DNA of 16,427 nucleotides from Methylophaga sp. (GTDB lineage Bacteria; Pseudomonadota; Gammaproteobacteria; Nitrosococcales; Methylophagaceae). Numbering within the stretch: position 1 is the first letter of the stretch; each line of letters begins with the position of its first letter. The translations under genes and the position numbers were made by a program. The notes below the pieces were generated by a model. It was not told the origin of the DNA and ran no database searches. It saw nothing but the letters and a program-made list of their open reading frames with translations. Location of the stretch: positions 1-16,427 of the forward strand of contig JABURN010000219.1 in assembly GCA_014762585.1 (NCBI GenBank), given 5' to 3'. This document shows, one piece after another, positions 6,263 to 14,263 of the stretch.

Positions 6263-7984
6263 TCAGGCAGCCTTGCCCAGATAACGTTTGCGTTTGCTGG
6301 CTTTTAACTGTTGTAGATCAACCATCACCAGACCATCTATACAGTGGCCGAAATCGGCATCGATGTTGAAATCAATAAAGCGCACACCACCTTTCTCACA
6401 AACATCAGCATATTGCTTATACAGCGTGGGTACGGTCACATTCATATGGGTCAGTTGCTCGCGTAAGGCAGCAAAATCCTCTTCAGCATCCTCTCCGGTC
6501 AACGTCTGAAACACCTGTTGCTTGAGTTCACCTTCGACGACATAAGGGACACGGGCGCAAGCCAGTTGTTTTTCATCGGCAAAATAGTGCTGGTAATAAC
6601 TGACAATAAGCGCTTTGGCAAAATCAGGATAGCTGTTACTGAGGCTTACAGGCCCGAACAGATAACGCACTTCAGGGTAACGCTGCAGGTAGGCACCAAT
6701 GCCGTACCAGAGATAATCGAGGCTGCGCCGTCCCCAGTATTTAGGGCTGACAAAACTGCGTCCAAGCTCTATGCCCTGCTCAAAGAAGGGTTGCATTTTC
6801 TCTTTGTCATAAGCAAACAGCTCCTCACTGTAAATGCCGCGGCTGCTGTCCTGTGCCTGGATTCGTTTTACATCACCCAGTCGATAGGCACCGGCGATTT
6901 CCAGTTCCTGCTCGTCCCATAAAATCAGGTGGCGATAATCCCGGTCATAACGATCCAGATCCCGGCGTTTACCTGTACCCTCACCCACCTGACGAAAGGT
7001 CAACTCACGCAGGCGGCCGATTTCATGCATCACTGCCGAGTCCGGACGGTAGTCGAACAGATAGATTTTCTTGTTATCGGCTGTCTCACCCAGTAATTCT
7101 GCATTCTGCAGCTCACGCTTGATAAAGCGTCTTTCTATCGGGTGGGCGATCGTCTGCTCAGTCTTGAATAAAGACTTTTTGCCTTTTGCTATCCGGTAGA
7201 GGTGACGACGCAACAGCTTGGCTTTTTCCGCTTTGACCAGTGGCAACTGCTCAATTTGTTGATAGGGAATCGTCTCACCTACCCGCATAGTGATGTTCTT
7301 GGAATTTTTGTTGAACATCTCATGCGCCAGCATCATGCCTGACAAGGGTTTGTAGACCATGGAGGCGCTGTAGAACAATGAAGAGTTACGGGCACCGATA
7401 AAGATCGGCAGAATCGGCGCATTGGTTTTTTTGGCAAAATTCAGAAACCCGCTATTCCATTTGCCATCACGCACGCCACTGGGCCGGATTCTGGAGACTT
7501 CACCGGCCGGAAACACGATAACGGCTTCATCATTATTGAGGCTGTCGACGATACGCGCCACACTGCTTTTTCGGGTCGATTTGGACAGGTTATCGACCGG
7601 CAGAAACAGCGACTCCAGCGCCGCGAAATTCATCAACATATCATTGGCAACGATTTTGACATCGCGCCTGATTTCGCCCACCAGCTTGAGCAAAGACAAA
7701 CCATCAAGCGCACCCAATGGGTGATTGGCGACGATAACGACGCGGCCTGTGGCAGGGATATTGATGCGGTCACGATGGCTGACGCTGTAACTGAAATTGA
7801 AGTGGTCCAATACCTGATCAATAAAATCAAATCCACGTAAGTCCTGATGCAAGTCCAGGAAACGGTTTACTTCTTGTTCATGGGTGATTTTGCGTAAAAA
7901 GCCCAGCGTCGGCTTTTTTATCCAGGGACTGGTGTGTTGAAACCGGGGAAATTTTTGCTGAACTGCCTGTTCGATATTGAGCAT
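6263..7984 (-). CDS. olsF: Bifunctional PlsC/GNAT acyltransferase, OlsF-type (probable ornithine lipid synthase; often annotated 'putative hemolysin')
   Basis: The product has 573 residues in two halves. The N-terminal PlsC-like acyltransferase has NHPLGALDG (87-95), FPAGEVSR (158-165, the equivalent of FPEGTRS) and PILPIFIGARNSS (190-202). The C-terminal half (about 315-470) is an OlsB-like N-acyltransferase with ELGRSFVSPKYWG (406-418). This fusion and length match OlsF of Serratia and Vibrio. There the C-terminal part attaches the first acyl group to ornithine and the N-terminal part adds the second, giving a phosphorus-free membrane lipid. A Pho-box-like triple repeat upstream supports this, since ornithine lipids are typically made under phosphate limitation. 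The ATG at 7984 has only a weak AGAGAT ribosome site. Acyl substrate and amino acid specificity cannot be read from sequence. Confidence 0.75.
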   Translation of the reverse strand: MLNIEQAVQQKFPRFQHTSPWIKKPTLGFLRKITHEQEVNRFLDLHQDLRGFDFIDQVLDHFNFSYSVSHRDRINIPATGRVVIVANHPLGALDGLSLLKLVGEIRRDVKIVANDMLMNFAALESLFLPVDNLSKSTRKSSVARIVDSLNNDEAVIVFPAGEVSRIRPSGVRDGKWNSGFLNFAKKTNAPILPIFIGARNSSLFYSASMVYKPLSGMMLAHEMFNKNSKNITMRVGETIPYQQIEQLPLVKAEKAKLLRRHLYRIAKGKKSLFKTEQTIAHPIERRFIKRELQNAELLGETADNKKIYLFDYRPDSAVMHEIGRLRELTFRQVGEGTGKRRDLDRYDRDYRHLILWDEQELEIAGAYRLGDVKRIQAQDSSRGIYSEELFAYDKEKMQPFFEQGIELGRSFVSPKYWGRRSLDYLWYGIGAYLQRYPEVRYLFGPVSLSNSYPDFAKALIVSYYQHYFADEKQLACARVPYVVEGELKQQVFQTLTGEDAEEDFAALREQLTHMNVTVPTLYKQYADVCEKGGVRFIDFNIDADFGHCIDGLVMVDLQQLKASKRKRYLGKAA

Positions 7985-7997
7985 CTTTTATCTCTGT

Positions 7998-8018
7998 GCT
8001 TGCCTTATGCTGGCAAGC
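7998..8018. repeat. Inverted repeat just upstream of olsF start
   Basis: GCTTGCC (7998-8004) and GGCAAGC (8012-8018) form a perfect 7-bp inverted repeat with a 7-base loop. It ends 13 bases before the olsF ATG. In the transcript it could fold close to the ribosome site; in DNA it could be an operator. No protein is assigned. Confidence 0.35.
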
Positions 8019-8038
8019 TTAAGATGCTGCTGTTACCG

Positions 8039-8071
8039 CTTGATGGCAGTTTGATGACGCTTAGATGACAA
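8039..8071 (-). promoter_or_regulatory. Candidate PhoB box: three 11-bp-phased repeats upstream of olsF
   Basis: Read on the - strand: TTGTCAT-CTAA, GCGTCAT-CAAA, CTGCCAT-CAAG. Against the PhoB half-site CTGTCAT the three units match at 6, 5 and 6 of 7 positions, with the 7+4 phasing typical of Pho boxes and A-rich spacers. The block lies 54 bases before the olsF ATG. I could not identify a convincing -10 at the ideal distance. A 13-base palindrome, TCTCAG-C-CTGAGA (8072-8084), abuts it upstream. Confidence 0.6.
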
Positions 8072-8234
8072 TCTCAGCCTGAGAAAGAAATACAAGACTA
8101 AAACAGTAACCTATGCGCCAGAGAGGGTGGCCATTTCCAGCTCAGGGTTCAGGCATGGAATTGATACTCAAGGAATGGTCATATGGCATAGCCGGAGAGC
8201 TGGTCAGGCTCGTGAAATGCCACAGTCAGAACGA

Positions 8235-8261
8235 AAAAAGCGCTGCAGCGCAGCGCTTTTT
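8235..8261. terminator. Bidirectional Rho-independent terminator after panD
   Basis: AAAAAGCGCTG (8235-8245) and CAGCGCTTTTT (8251-8261) form a perfect 11-bp inverted repeat with loop CAGCG. Because the arms begin with A and end with T, either strand gives a GC stem followed by a T-run. On the - strand it lies 37 bases beyond the panD stop and closes the pcnB-panD operon. The rest of the 314-base gap 7985-8298 holds the olsF upstream signals and about 150 bases (8085-8234) in which I recognise nothing. Confidence 0.9.
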
Positions 8262-8298
8262 ATAAGTCATTTATCAATCGACGTTCAGCTGACCACCA

Positions 8299-8679
8299 TC
8301 AGGCTGCCTGCACCGGTATGGAGTGACGCATGTGGATGATATCATTGTTCTCGTCGAGATAAACCAGGGTCGGCTTAAAATTTTCAGCTTCTTTTTCATC
8401 CATGCTGACATAGGCGCAGATGATGATGCGATCCCCGGGCGAGGCTTTATGTGCCGCCGCACCATTAACGGAAATGATCTTGGAGCCGTCTTCAGCGCGG
8501 ATAGCATAGGTAGTAAACCGCTCACCATTGGCGACGTTATAAATCTGGATTTGCTCGTATTCGCGAATACCGGCAGCTTCCAGAAATTGACCATCTATCG
8601 CGCAGGACCCTTCATATTCCAGTTCGGAATGGGTCACGCAGGCGCGGTGGAGCTTGGCTTTTAAGAGTGTCAGTTGCAT
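8299..8679 (-). CDS. panD: Aspartate 1-decarboxylase precursor
   Basis: This pyruvoyl enzyme converts aspartate to beta-alanine, the PanC substrate. The frame can be extended to a TTG at 8688. However, starting at the ATG at 8679 gives 126 residues and places the self-cleavage site YEGSCAID with its serine at position 25, exactly as in E. coli PanD. The Gly24-Ser25 bond is cut to make the pyruvoyl group. [18 protein letters not shown] (9-26) and [14 protein letters not shown] are family signatures. No strong ribosome site is visible. It is the last gene of the operon, 50 bases after the panC stop. Confidence 0.95.
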   Translation of the reverse strand: MQLTLLKAKLHRACVTHSELEYEGSCAIDGQFLEAAGIREYEQIQIYNVANGERFTTYAIRAEDGSKIISVNGAAAHKASPGDRIIICAYVSMDEKEAENFKPTLVYLDENNDIIHMRHSIPVQAA

Positions 8680-8729
8680 AGCGGACAAATCTTGTGAGTT
8701 AGCCTAATATTATCGCTTGTTACAGAAGC

Positions 8730-9584
8730 TCAAGCAAGGTCACACAGAATATTATCTATCAACCTGACTGAGCCGAGACGAGCGGCGGCCAGAATACGCA
8801 GCGATGTTTTTTCACTCGCCTCTGCCAACTGCAGATCATCAGCACGGCGTATGTCCAGATATTCCGGTTCAAATCCCGCTTCTCTGAGTTGAGTCTGAGC
8901 AGCCTGAGTCAATGCGTCAAGATCGGTTTCACCATTTTCAAGTGCTGTACGTATCGTCATCAACTGCTGATACAGCAATGGCGCTTGCAGGCGCTGTTTT
9001 TCTGTCAGCAGATTATTTCGCGAACTCATAGCGAGACCATTGTCTTCACGACGAGTGGGCGCGCCGACAATATCAATCGGGATATTCAGATCGGCCACCA
9101 GCTTTTTGATTAACAACAGTTGCTGGTAATCCTTCTCACCGAAGACGGCAATATCGGCCTGAACCATGTTGAACAGTTTGGTGACTACCGTGGCGACACC
9201 ATCAAAGTGTCCGGGCCGCCCCAGACCGCAGAGCTTGTCATCCATTCCGGGGACATGCACGCTGGTCTGCTCAGCCATACCCAGCGGATACATGACGCTG
9301 TCATCGGGCGTAAACACCAGGTCGCAGTCCAGTTCACTAAGGAGATTGATGTCTTCGGTCAGCGTGCGCGGATACTTTGCCAAGTCGCTTTGGTCGTTGA
9401 ACTGCAGCGGATTGACGAAAATACTGACAACGATGCGGTCTGCCAGTTCTCTCGCTTTTTTCACCAGTGACAGATGGCCCTCGTGCAGATTGCCCATGGT
9501 AGGCACGAAAGCAATGACTTCATTATTGGCACGCCAGGTTTTGATTCGGGTTCGAAGCGCGACGGTATTATCGACCACCTGCAT
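8730..9584 (-). CDS. panC: Pantothenate synthetase (pantoate-beta-alanine ligase)
   Basis: This enzyme joins pantoate to beta-alanine with ATP, through a pantoyl-adenylate. The 284 residues are close to the E. coli length. PTMGNLHEGH (28-37) carries the nucleotide-binding HxxH pair (H34, H37). GEKDYQQ (149-155) and MSSRN (186-190) are the other family motifs. The start codon overlaps the panB stop in a TGATG, so translation is probably coupled. With panB upstream and panD downstream it forms a complete pantoate/beta-alanine branch. Confidence 0.97.
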   Translation of the reverse strand: MQVVDNTVALRTRIKTWRANNEVIAFVPTMGNLHEGHLSLVKKARELADRIVVSIFVNPLQFNDQSDLAKYPRTLTEDINLLSELDCDLVFTPDDSVMYPLGMAEQTSVHVPGMDDKLCGLGRPGHFDGVATVVTKLFNMVQADIAVFGEKDYQQLLLIKKLVADLNIPIDIVGAPTRREDNGLAMSSRNNLLTEKQRLQAPLLYQQLMTIRTALENGETDLDALTQAAQTQLREAGFEPEYLDIRRADDLQLAEASEKTSLRILAAARLGSVRLIDNILCDLA

Positions 9585-10378
9585 CAGAACTGCTGCTCCG
9601 GCGTCGGGAATGCACCGCTCTTTACATCCTGCACGTACTTAGTGATAGCCGCCTGTATCGCGCCGGTATCAGCCAGAAAGTCATGGCTGAAACGGGGTCG
9701 TCTGCCCGGCGTCAGTCCCAGCATGTCATACAGCACGAGAACCTGACCATCGCAGTTTTTACCGGCACCAATGCCGATAACCGGGATGCTTAATGCGTCT
9801 GTTACTCTCGCTGCTAGCGCTGCAGGTACACACTCCAGTACCAGCATATCGGCGCCTGCCTGCTCCAGTTTCAAGGCATCGGCCAGTAGTTCATCGGCTG
9901 CTTCCTGTTCCCGGCCCTGAACGATATATCCCCCCAGCTGGTGCACCGATTGAGGCAACAGTCCGAGATGAGCACAGACCGGAATACCGCGGGCGGTCAG
10001 CTCAGCAATGGTGTCTGCGATAACCGCGCCGCCTTCCAGTTTGACCATCTGTGCCCCACCCTCAGCCATTAGCCGCGCCGCATTGGCGATCGCCTGATCG
10101 GCATTGGCATAACTCATAAATGGCAGGTCAGCGATGATAAAAGCTTTTTCGCTGCCGCGGACCACATTAGCCGTGTGATAAACCATGTCATCGACAGTGA
10201 CCGGGAGCGTGCTTTCCTGGCCCTGTATCACCATGCCCAGAGAATCACCGACCAGAATCACCTCAACACCGGCTTCCTCCAGCGCATGGCTGAAACTGGC
10301 ATCATAAGCGGTCAATACGGCAATTTTTTCCTGCGCTGCTTTCATTTTCCGCAGCGCAGTCAGACTCAAGCGACTCAT
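9584..10378 (-). CDS. panB: 3-methyl-2-oxobutanoate hydroxymethyltransferase (ketopantoate hydroxymethyltransferase)
   Basis: This enzyme transfers a one-carbon unit from methylenetetrahydrofolate to alpha-ketoisovalerate, the first committed step to pantothenate. Its 264 residues equal the E. coli length. VGDSLGM (43-49, metal ligand D45), [10 protein letters not shown] (81-90, D84) and MVKLEGG (111-117) are intact. [20 protein letters not shown] near residue 200 is the conserved C-terminal signature. The start lies 2 bases after the kinase stop and the stop overlaps panC. No panE-like gene for the next step is in the window. Confidence 0.97.
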   Translation of the reverse strand: MSRLSLTALRKMKAAQEKIAVLTAYDASFSHALEEAGVEVILVGDSLGMVIQGQESTLPVTVDDMVYHTANVVRGSEKAFIIADLPFMSYANADQAIANAARLMAEGGAQMVKLEGGAVIADTIAELTARGIPVCAHLGLLPQSVHQLGGYIVQGREQEAADELLADALKLEQAGADMLVLECVPAALAARVTDALSIPVIGIGAGKNCDGQVLVLYDMLGLTPGRRPRFSHDFLADTGAIQAAITKYVQDVKSGAFPTPEQQF

Positions 10379-10380
10379 GA

Positions 10381-11040
10381 TTATTTCTTCTCTTTAATCG
10401 GGAGCGGGTTGTAATAATGACGTCCGCTTTGAATGCTACAGATTTGTTCCAGCAACTGCTGATAGTCGTGCTCGCTGTTAACCAGGTCAATCTGCTCGGC
10501 GTTAACAATCAACAAGGGTGACGCATCATAATAGTGGAAAAAATCGGCATAAGTATCTGCCAGCCGTTTCAGATAGCCTTCTTCAATATGCTGTTCATAA
10601 CCGATACCGCGCTGGGCGATACGCGATTTCAGTACCGGCAGTGATGCCTGCAGGTAAATAACCAGATCCGGCGTGCGATGATGCAGTGTCAAATTGTCAT
10701 ACACCATGTGATACAGCGCCAGTTCATCATCATCCAGTGAGATCTGGGCGAACAGTTTGTCCTTTTCCACCATGAAGTCAGCAATATGCAGGTCATTGAA
10801 CAAATCGTCCTGATTCAATGTTTTGCTTAGCTTAACCCGCTGCATCAGAAAGCTCAGCTGCGTCGGCAATGCTGACTGCTTGGGATAAAGGTAAAACTTT
10901 TCCAGAAAGGGATTATGTTCCGGCTGTTCCATCAGGGTCGTGCCACCAAAACTCTCTGCCAGACGTTTGACCAGATGGGTTTTGCCGACACCGATAGGGC
11001 CTTCAACAACAATGTAGTGATGGGGCAAAGACTGATTCAT
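10381..11040 (-). CDS. Deoxynucleoside kinase (deoxyadenosine/deoxyguanosine kinase family)
   Basis: This enzyme phosphorylates deoxynucleosides for salvage to dNTPs, in the cytoplasm. The product has 219 residues. The P-loop is GPIGVGKT (14-21). [16 protein letters not shown] (85-100) is the bacterial dAK/dGK substrate-region motif. [20 protein letters not shown] (138-157) is the arginine-rich LID region. Exact base preference cannot be decided from sequence. Its ATG overlaps the folK TGA (ATGA) and its stop lies 2 bases before panB. It is therefore embedded in the folate/pantothenate operon rather than placed beside it. E. coli has no equivalent gene at this place. Confidence 0.9.
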   Translation of the reverse strand: MNQSLPHHYIVVEGPIGVGKTHLVKRLAESFGGTTLMEQPEHNPFLEKFYLYPKQSALPTQLSFLMQRVKLSKTLNQDDLFNDLHIADFMVEKDKLFAQISLDDDELALYHMVYDNLTLHHRTPDLVIYLQASLPVLKSRIAQRGIGYEQHIEEGYLKRLADTYADFFHYYDASPLLIVNAEQIDLVNSEHDYQQLLEQICSIQSGRHYYNPLPIKEKK

Positions 11041-11525
11041 GACTGCTTGTTTTCCAACGGCTCGATTCCTTCCGGCGGGCAGTTAGCCTTGATTGTAGCC
11101 AGGCTGCCGTGTCCCGGGATCTGCAGGGCCGGCGCGATTTCTGCCAGCGGATAAACCACAAAGGCACGCTCAGCAATACCGGGATGCGGTACTGTCAGAC
11201 GCTCATCTTCGATGACTTTATCAGCATACAGCAGGATGTCGAGATCCAATGTCCGCTCACCCCAGTGACGTTTGCGGATCCGGCCGTGTTTCTGCTCTAT
11301 CTGCTGCAGTGCGTCCAGCAAGGCATGCGGCGACAATGCGGTCTCTACAGCCACCACGGCATTGATATAATCAGGCTGGTCCTGCGGCCCCATTGGCGGG
11401 CTGTGATACAGCGAAGATTGTGCAAGCAGCGATGTTTCTGTAATGGCACTGATATCGTCAATCGCGGTGCGAACCTGCTGTTGCGGATCTGCTAGGTTAC
11501 TTCCGAGCCCGATATAAGCCAGCAT
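11037..11525 (-). CDS. folK: 2-amino-4-hydroxy-6-hydroxymethyldihydropteridine pyrophosphokinase (HPPK)
   Basis: This enzyme moves pyrophosphate from ATP to hydroxymethyl-dihydropterin, before dihydropteroate synthase in folate synthesis. The frame extends one codon to a GTG at 11528. I chose the ATG at 11525 because it forms a TGATG overlap with the pcnB stop, as panB-panC do. The 162 residues include YIGLGSNL (4-11), GPQDQPDYINAVV (46-58) and HWGERTLDLDILLY (87-100) with the magnesium-binding aspartates. Folate made with this enzyme supplies the methylene group used by PanB downstream. Confidence 0.96.
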   Translation of the reverse strand: MLAYIGLGSNLADPQQQVRTAIDDISAITETSLLAQSSLYHSPPMGPQDQPDYINAVVAVETALSPHALLDALQQIEQKHGRIRKRHWGERTLDLDILLYADKVIEDERLTVPHPGIAERAFVVYPLAEIAPALQIPGHGSLATIKANCPPEGIEPLENKQS

Positions 11526-12895
11526 CACTCATCCTTTGGTGCTTTGTTGGCGGCAGGCTTTCTACGCCGGCGACGGCGGCGGGGCTTAGATGCTTTACCA
11601 CTGCCGGACAGGGCTGCCACCATTTTTTCCTGTTCATTGGCGGAGACATCCTGAAAACGGGTCCACCAGTCGACAATCTCTGACAACGGCTCACCCGCTT
11701 CATGTCGTATGGCCAGGAAATCATAACCCGCACGGAACTTCGGGTGCAGTAAAGAACGGAAAGCGCGTTTGCCCTGACGTTTCAACAGTCTGGGCTGCAG
11801 GTTCCAGATATCACGGGTCACCATGCTGAAGCGCTTTGGCACCGCAACTCGCTGAACCTGATCGGTAATCACTTCCGACGAGGCACGCTGCATCGCCGGA
11901 ATCTCCGGCATGCCGTTTTCCATCAAGAGCTGGGCCCGCTGTCTGACCGGTTCCCATAACAGGGCGGCAAACAAAAACGCTGGTGTAACTGGTCTGTCAT
12001 CATCAATACGGCGGTCGGTATTTTCCAGCGCCTTCATCAGCAAGGTACGCGGATAACCGTCTTTTTCTTCATGCAGCAAGGCGGCTGTTTGCGGATACAT
12101 TTCATCAAACAGACCGTAGTGGCATAACAGCTCATGGGTAACAGCGGCATTACCGGTCAGATACAGTTTCAATGTCTCATCGAACAGTCGTGCCGGCGGG
12201 ATATCTGACAGCAGGCTGGCCCATTTGAAGATACCGTCTTCAGTTTCTTTATCCAGCTTCAGCCCCAGTTTGCCGACAAAGCGGAGGGCACGCAGCATTC
12301 TGACCGGATCTTCACGGTAACGGGTTTCGACATCGCCGATAAGGCGGATAAGGCCGGCATTCAGATCATCGATACCGCCGGTGTAATCGACAATCGAAAA
12401 GTCGCGTATGTTGTAGTAAAGCGCGTTGATGGTGAAGTCACGACGCCATGCATCCTGTTCCAGCGTGCCGTAGACATTGTCCTGCATGATACGGCCCTGC
12501 TCATCAACATGGCTGCTGGCCTCGGGCGGTGCACGGAATGTCGCTACCTCAATCACATCACGGCCGAAACGCACATGCACCAGCTTGAAACGGCGACCTA
12601 TCAGCCGACTGCGGCGAAACAGGCTATGAACCTGCTCCGGCAGCGCATTGGTGGCAACATCAAAGTCTTTGGGTTCATGCCCGAGCAGCAAGTCGCGCAC
12701 ACAGCCGCCGACCAGATAAGCCTCGAAACCGGCATCCTTCAGCGTATACAACACATTCAGCGCATTCTGACTGATTTGTTTACGCGAGATGGTGTGCTCG
12801 TTGCGCGGTATGATGACGGGTTCACGAGGGCCACGGCGGCTATCGCCGTTTTTGCCCTTGACCAGTTTGTTGATGAATTTGTTCAGAGACAGCAT
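11525..12895 (-). CDS. pcnB: Poly(A) polymerase I
   Basis: This enzyme adds 3' poly(A) tails to RNA, promoting decay. The product has 456 residues. The nucleotidyltransferase core has LVGGCVRD (61-68), catalytic DFD (77-79), RRDFTINALYYN (151-162) and REDPVRMLRALRF (194-206). The length, the N-terminal IPRNEHTISRKQIS segment and the Arg-rich tail (SKPRRRRRRRKP) fit PcnB rather than a CCA-adding enzyme, as does the folK neighbour. No Shine-Dalgarno sequence precedes the ATG at 12895; instead a perfect 8-bp hairpin abuts it. The gene lies in the same direction as the pseudopilin genes upstream, 54 bases away, with no clear own promoter. Confidence 0.95.
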   Translation of the reverse strand: MLSLNKFINKLVKGKNGDSRRGPREPVIIPRNEHTISRKQISQNALNVLYTLKDAGFEAYLVGGCVRDLLLGHEPKDFDVATNALPEQVHSLFRRSRLIGRRFKLVHVRFGRDVIEVATFRAPPEASSHVDEQGRIMQDNVYGTLEQDAWRRDFTINALYYNIRDFSIVDYTGGIDDLNAGLIRLIGDVETRYREDPVRMLRALRFVGKLGLKLDKETEDGIFKWASLLSDIPPARLFDETLKLYLTGNAAVTHELLCHYGLFDEMYPQTAALLHEEKDGYPRTLLMKALENTDRRIDDDRPVTPAFLFAALLWEPVRQRAQLLMENGMPEIPAMQRASSEVITDQVQRVAVPKRFSMVTRDIWNLQPRLLKRQGKRAFRSLLHPKFRAGYDFLAIRHEAGEPLSEIVDWWTRFQDVSANEQEKMVAALSGSGKASKPRRRRRRRKPAANKAPKDE

Positions 12896-12919
12896 AAGCC
12901 GTGAATAATACCACGGCTT
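12896..12919 (-). repeat. Hairpin directly abutting the pcnB start codon
   Basis: On the - strand AAGCCGTG (12919-12912), loop GTATTATT, CACGGCTT (12903-12896), then ATG at once. The 8-bp stem is perfect. It occupies the place where a ribosome site should be and has no following T-run, so it is not a classic terminator. It could restrain pcnB translation, be an RNA-processing site between the pilin-type genes and pcnB, or be an operator. Confidence 0.5.
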
Positions 12920-12949
12920 TCTCTAATTGATAGCGATAACGACATTGCA

Positions 12950-13447
12950 TCAGCGCAAGTTCACCGTCGGCAGGTAAACGAATTTCAAATCAGAGTAATA
13001 TCTCGCCCCAGCCGGGTTGGAAACCCGTATGCGTTCAGAATGGAAGCGTGTTCTGATCAATGTCTGATCTGACAGACTATAGACGCCCATGATCTGGTCC
13101 TGTTCATTGAGCACCAGCCCCCAGTCGCCCTCCACTGTCATCGGATCAGGGTAGAGACGCCGCAGATGATACTGCGGCCTGACATTGCGGTTGTCCATCA
13201 TCAATTCCTGCAAATTGTTGGGATAGCGTTTTATCGTGACAAATCGGTTCTGATAAAAGCGCTCAATGGCCATTTGATATTGTTGCCCGGCAAACAGTAA
13301 CTGCGCCTCCCTTTCCCGTTTGCCCTGATGGTATTTATCCGGCATCGCCACCGACAGTAACAACAAAGATCCGGCAATGGCCACCAGCAATGCCATATAG
13401 GCAAAACCATGCTGTCTGACTTCACCATTCATAATACAAAGTGCCAT
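12950..13447 (-). CDS. Pseudopilin-like protein (GspG/PulG-related) lacking Glu5
   Basis: This is the third of three tandem pseudopilin genes. I chose the ATG at 13447 because GAGG lies 6 bases before it; the ATG at 13432 would give a shorter leader and is also possible. The frame stays open to a GTG-like start at 13492. The product has 165 residues. HG|FAYMALLVAIAG resembles a prepilin peptidase site followed by a hydrophobic helix, but position 5 is Ala, not the usual Glu. The body has EREAQLLFAGQQYQMAIERFYQN, then a YPNNLQELM segment like major pseudopilins. A C-terminal globular part contains YPDPMTVEGDWGLV. It overlaps the preceding gene's stop. Minor pseudopilin of a type II secretion/pilus-like machine is the likely role. 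Confidence 0.75.
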   Translation of the reverse strand: MALCIMNGEVRQHGFAYMALLVAIAGSLLLLSVAMPDKYHQGKREREAQLLFAGQQYQMAIERFYQNRFVTIKRYPNNLQELMMDNRNVRPQYHLRRLYPDPMTVEGDWGLVLNEQDQIMGVYSLSDQTLIRTRFHSERIRVSNPAGARYYSDLKFVYLPTVNLR

Positions 13448-13796
13448 CACTGGCCTCGCCGCGGGCACCGCTGCGTACGTCATAAACCACACTGGGATTA
13501 AGTGGCAGGCCGAGCACTATCCAGGTTTCACGACTGTCTGTCACTGGATCTACAGGAATTTCGCGCAAGTAGCGATCTTGCACCAGCCGATCAAGCGAGG
13601 ATGGATACTGCCCCTTATCGAGATAATAATCATCAATCGCCTCACGCATCACAAACAAATCTTCTTTCAGCACCGCTTCCTGTGCCCGCTCCAGCCCCGA
13701 GAAATAACGTGGCAATGCAATCGTCAGCAGCACGGCAATGATGGCGAGCACCACCATAAGTTCGACAAAGGTGAAAGCGCTTTGTCTACCACTCAT
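13422..13796 (-). CDS. GspG-like pseudopilin
   Basis: The product has 124 residues. A short leader, MSGRQSA, precedes FTFVELMVVLAIIAVLLTIA, with Glu5 present. The residue before the cut is Ala instead of the usual Gly. The body follows the GspG plan: an amphipathic helix with LKEDLFVMREAIDDYYLDKG, YPSSLDRLV, and REIPVDPVT near residue 80. It ends DGTLYYEW, like the NGVPYNEW end of the upstream pseudopilin. Its start overlaps the previous gene by 11 bases and its stop lies inside the next. It probably forms part of a periplasmic pseudopilus assembled under the secretin encoded upstream. Confidence 0.88.
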   Translation of the reverse strand: MSGRQSAFTFVELMVVLAIIAVLLTIALPRYFSGLERAQEAVLKEDLFVMREAIDDYYLDKGQYPSSLDRLVQDRYLREIPVDPVTDSRETWIVLGLPLNPSVVYDVRSGARGEASDGTLYYEW

Positions 13797-14256
13797 TGTA
13801 GGGCACCCCGTTCAGGCCTTTTTCCCGGCTCATTGAAAAAACATCAAACACATCCTTACCTTCTTTGGGAGAATCCGGCGGGCTGTCATAACTGCGCTTA
13901 CCCCAGGTGTCTGCAGCGGACAGGTTATTTCCCTCATACATCGGGTCGCGCGGGAGCCGGCGCAGGAAATAAATCGGTCTTTTCTGTGGGTCCTGGGCGT
14001 TAGGCGCCCCGTCGACCAGAATCTCCAGCGATGGCGGATAGCCGGAAGCATCAGTCGGCATAGCGACAACGCCCTCATCCACCGCCTGTTTGTAGGCATC
14101 GAGTGCGGTCCGGATTTCCCGTAAATTACGCTGCAGTTCGGTTTCTTTTTTTCGGGTGACTGATAATTCAACATAAGGCACCACAGCAGTGGCCATCAGG
14201 GCGACTATTGCCACGGTGAAAATGACCTCGACATAAGAAAAACCGCGTGACTTCAT
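13786..14256 (-). CDS. GspG-like pseudopilin
   Basis: The product has 156 residues. MKSRG|FSYVEVIFTVAIVALMA is a canonical type IV prepilin leader with Gly before the cut and Glu at position 5. The helix continues into RKKETELQRNLREIRTALDAYKQ, followed by YPPSLEILVDG, LRRLPRDPMYEG and the GspG-type ending VFDVFSMSREKGLNGVPYNEW. GAGG precedes the ATG by 5 bases, and the secretin stop codon lies within that ribosome site (TGAGG). It is the first of three pseudopilins and the one closest to the GspG consensus. Confidence 0.9.
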   Translation of the reverse strand: MKSRGFSYVEVIFTVAIVALMATAVVPYVELSVTRKKETELQRNLREIRTALDAYKQAVDEGVVAMPTDASGYPPSLEILVDGAPNAQDPQKRPIYFLRRLPRDPMYEGNNLSAADTWGKRSYDSPPDSPKEGKDVFDVFSMSREKGLNGVPYNEW

Positions 14257-14263
14257 CTCAACC

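Noticed and set aside
8113..8265. A 50-codon + strand open frame between olsF and panD
   Set aside because: It has no ribosome site, matches nothing I recognise, and its last codons are the terminator stem.
8127..8339. A 70-codon + strand open frame crossing the panD terminator
   Set aside because: It runs through a strong terminator into the 3' end of panD on the opposite strand; its composition looks non-coding.
8680..8688. TTG start for panD
   Set aside because: The ATG at 8679 puts the processed serine at residue 25 as in E. coli PanD.
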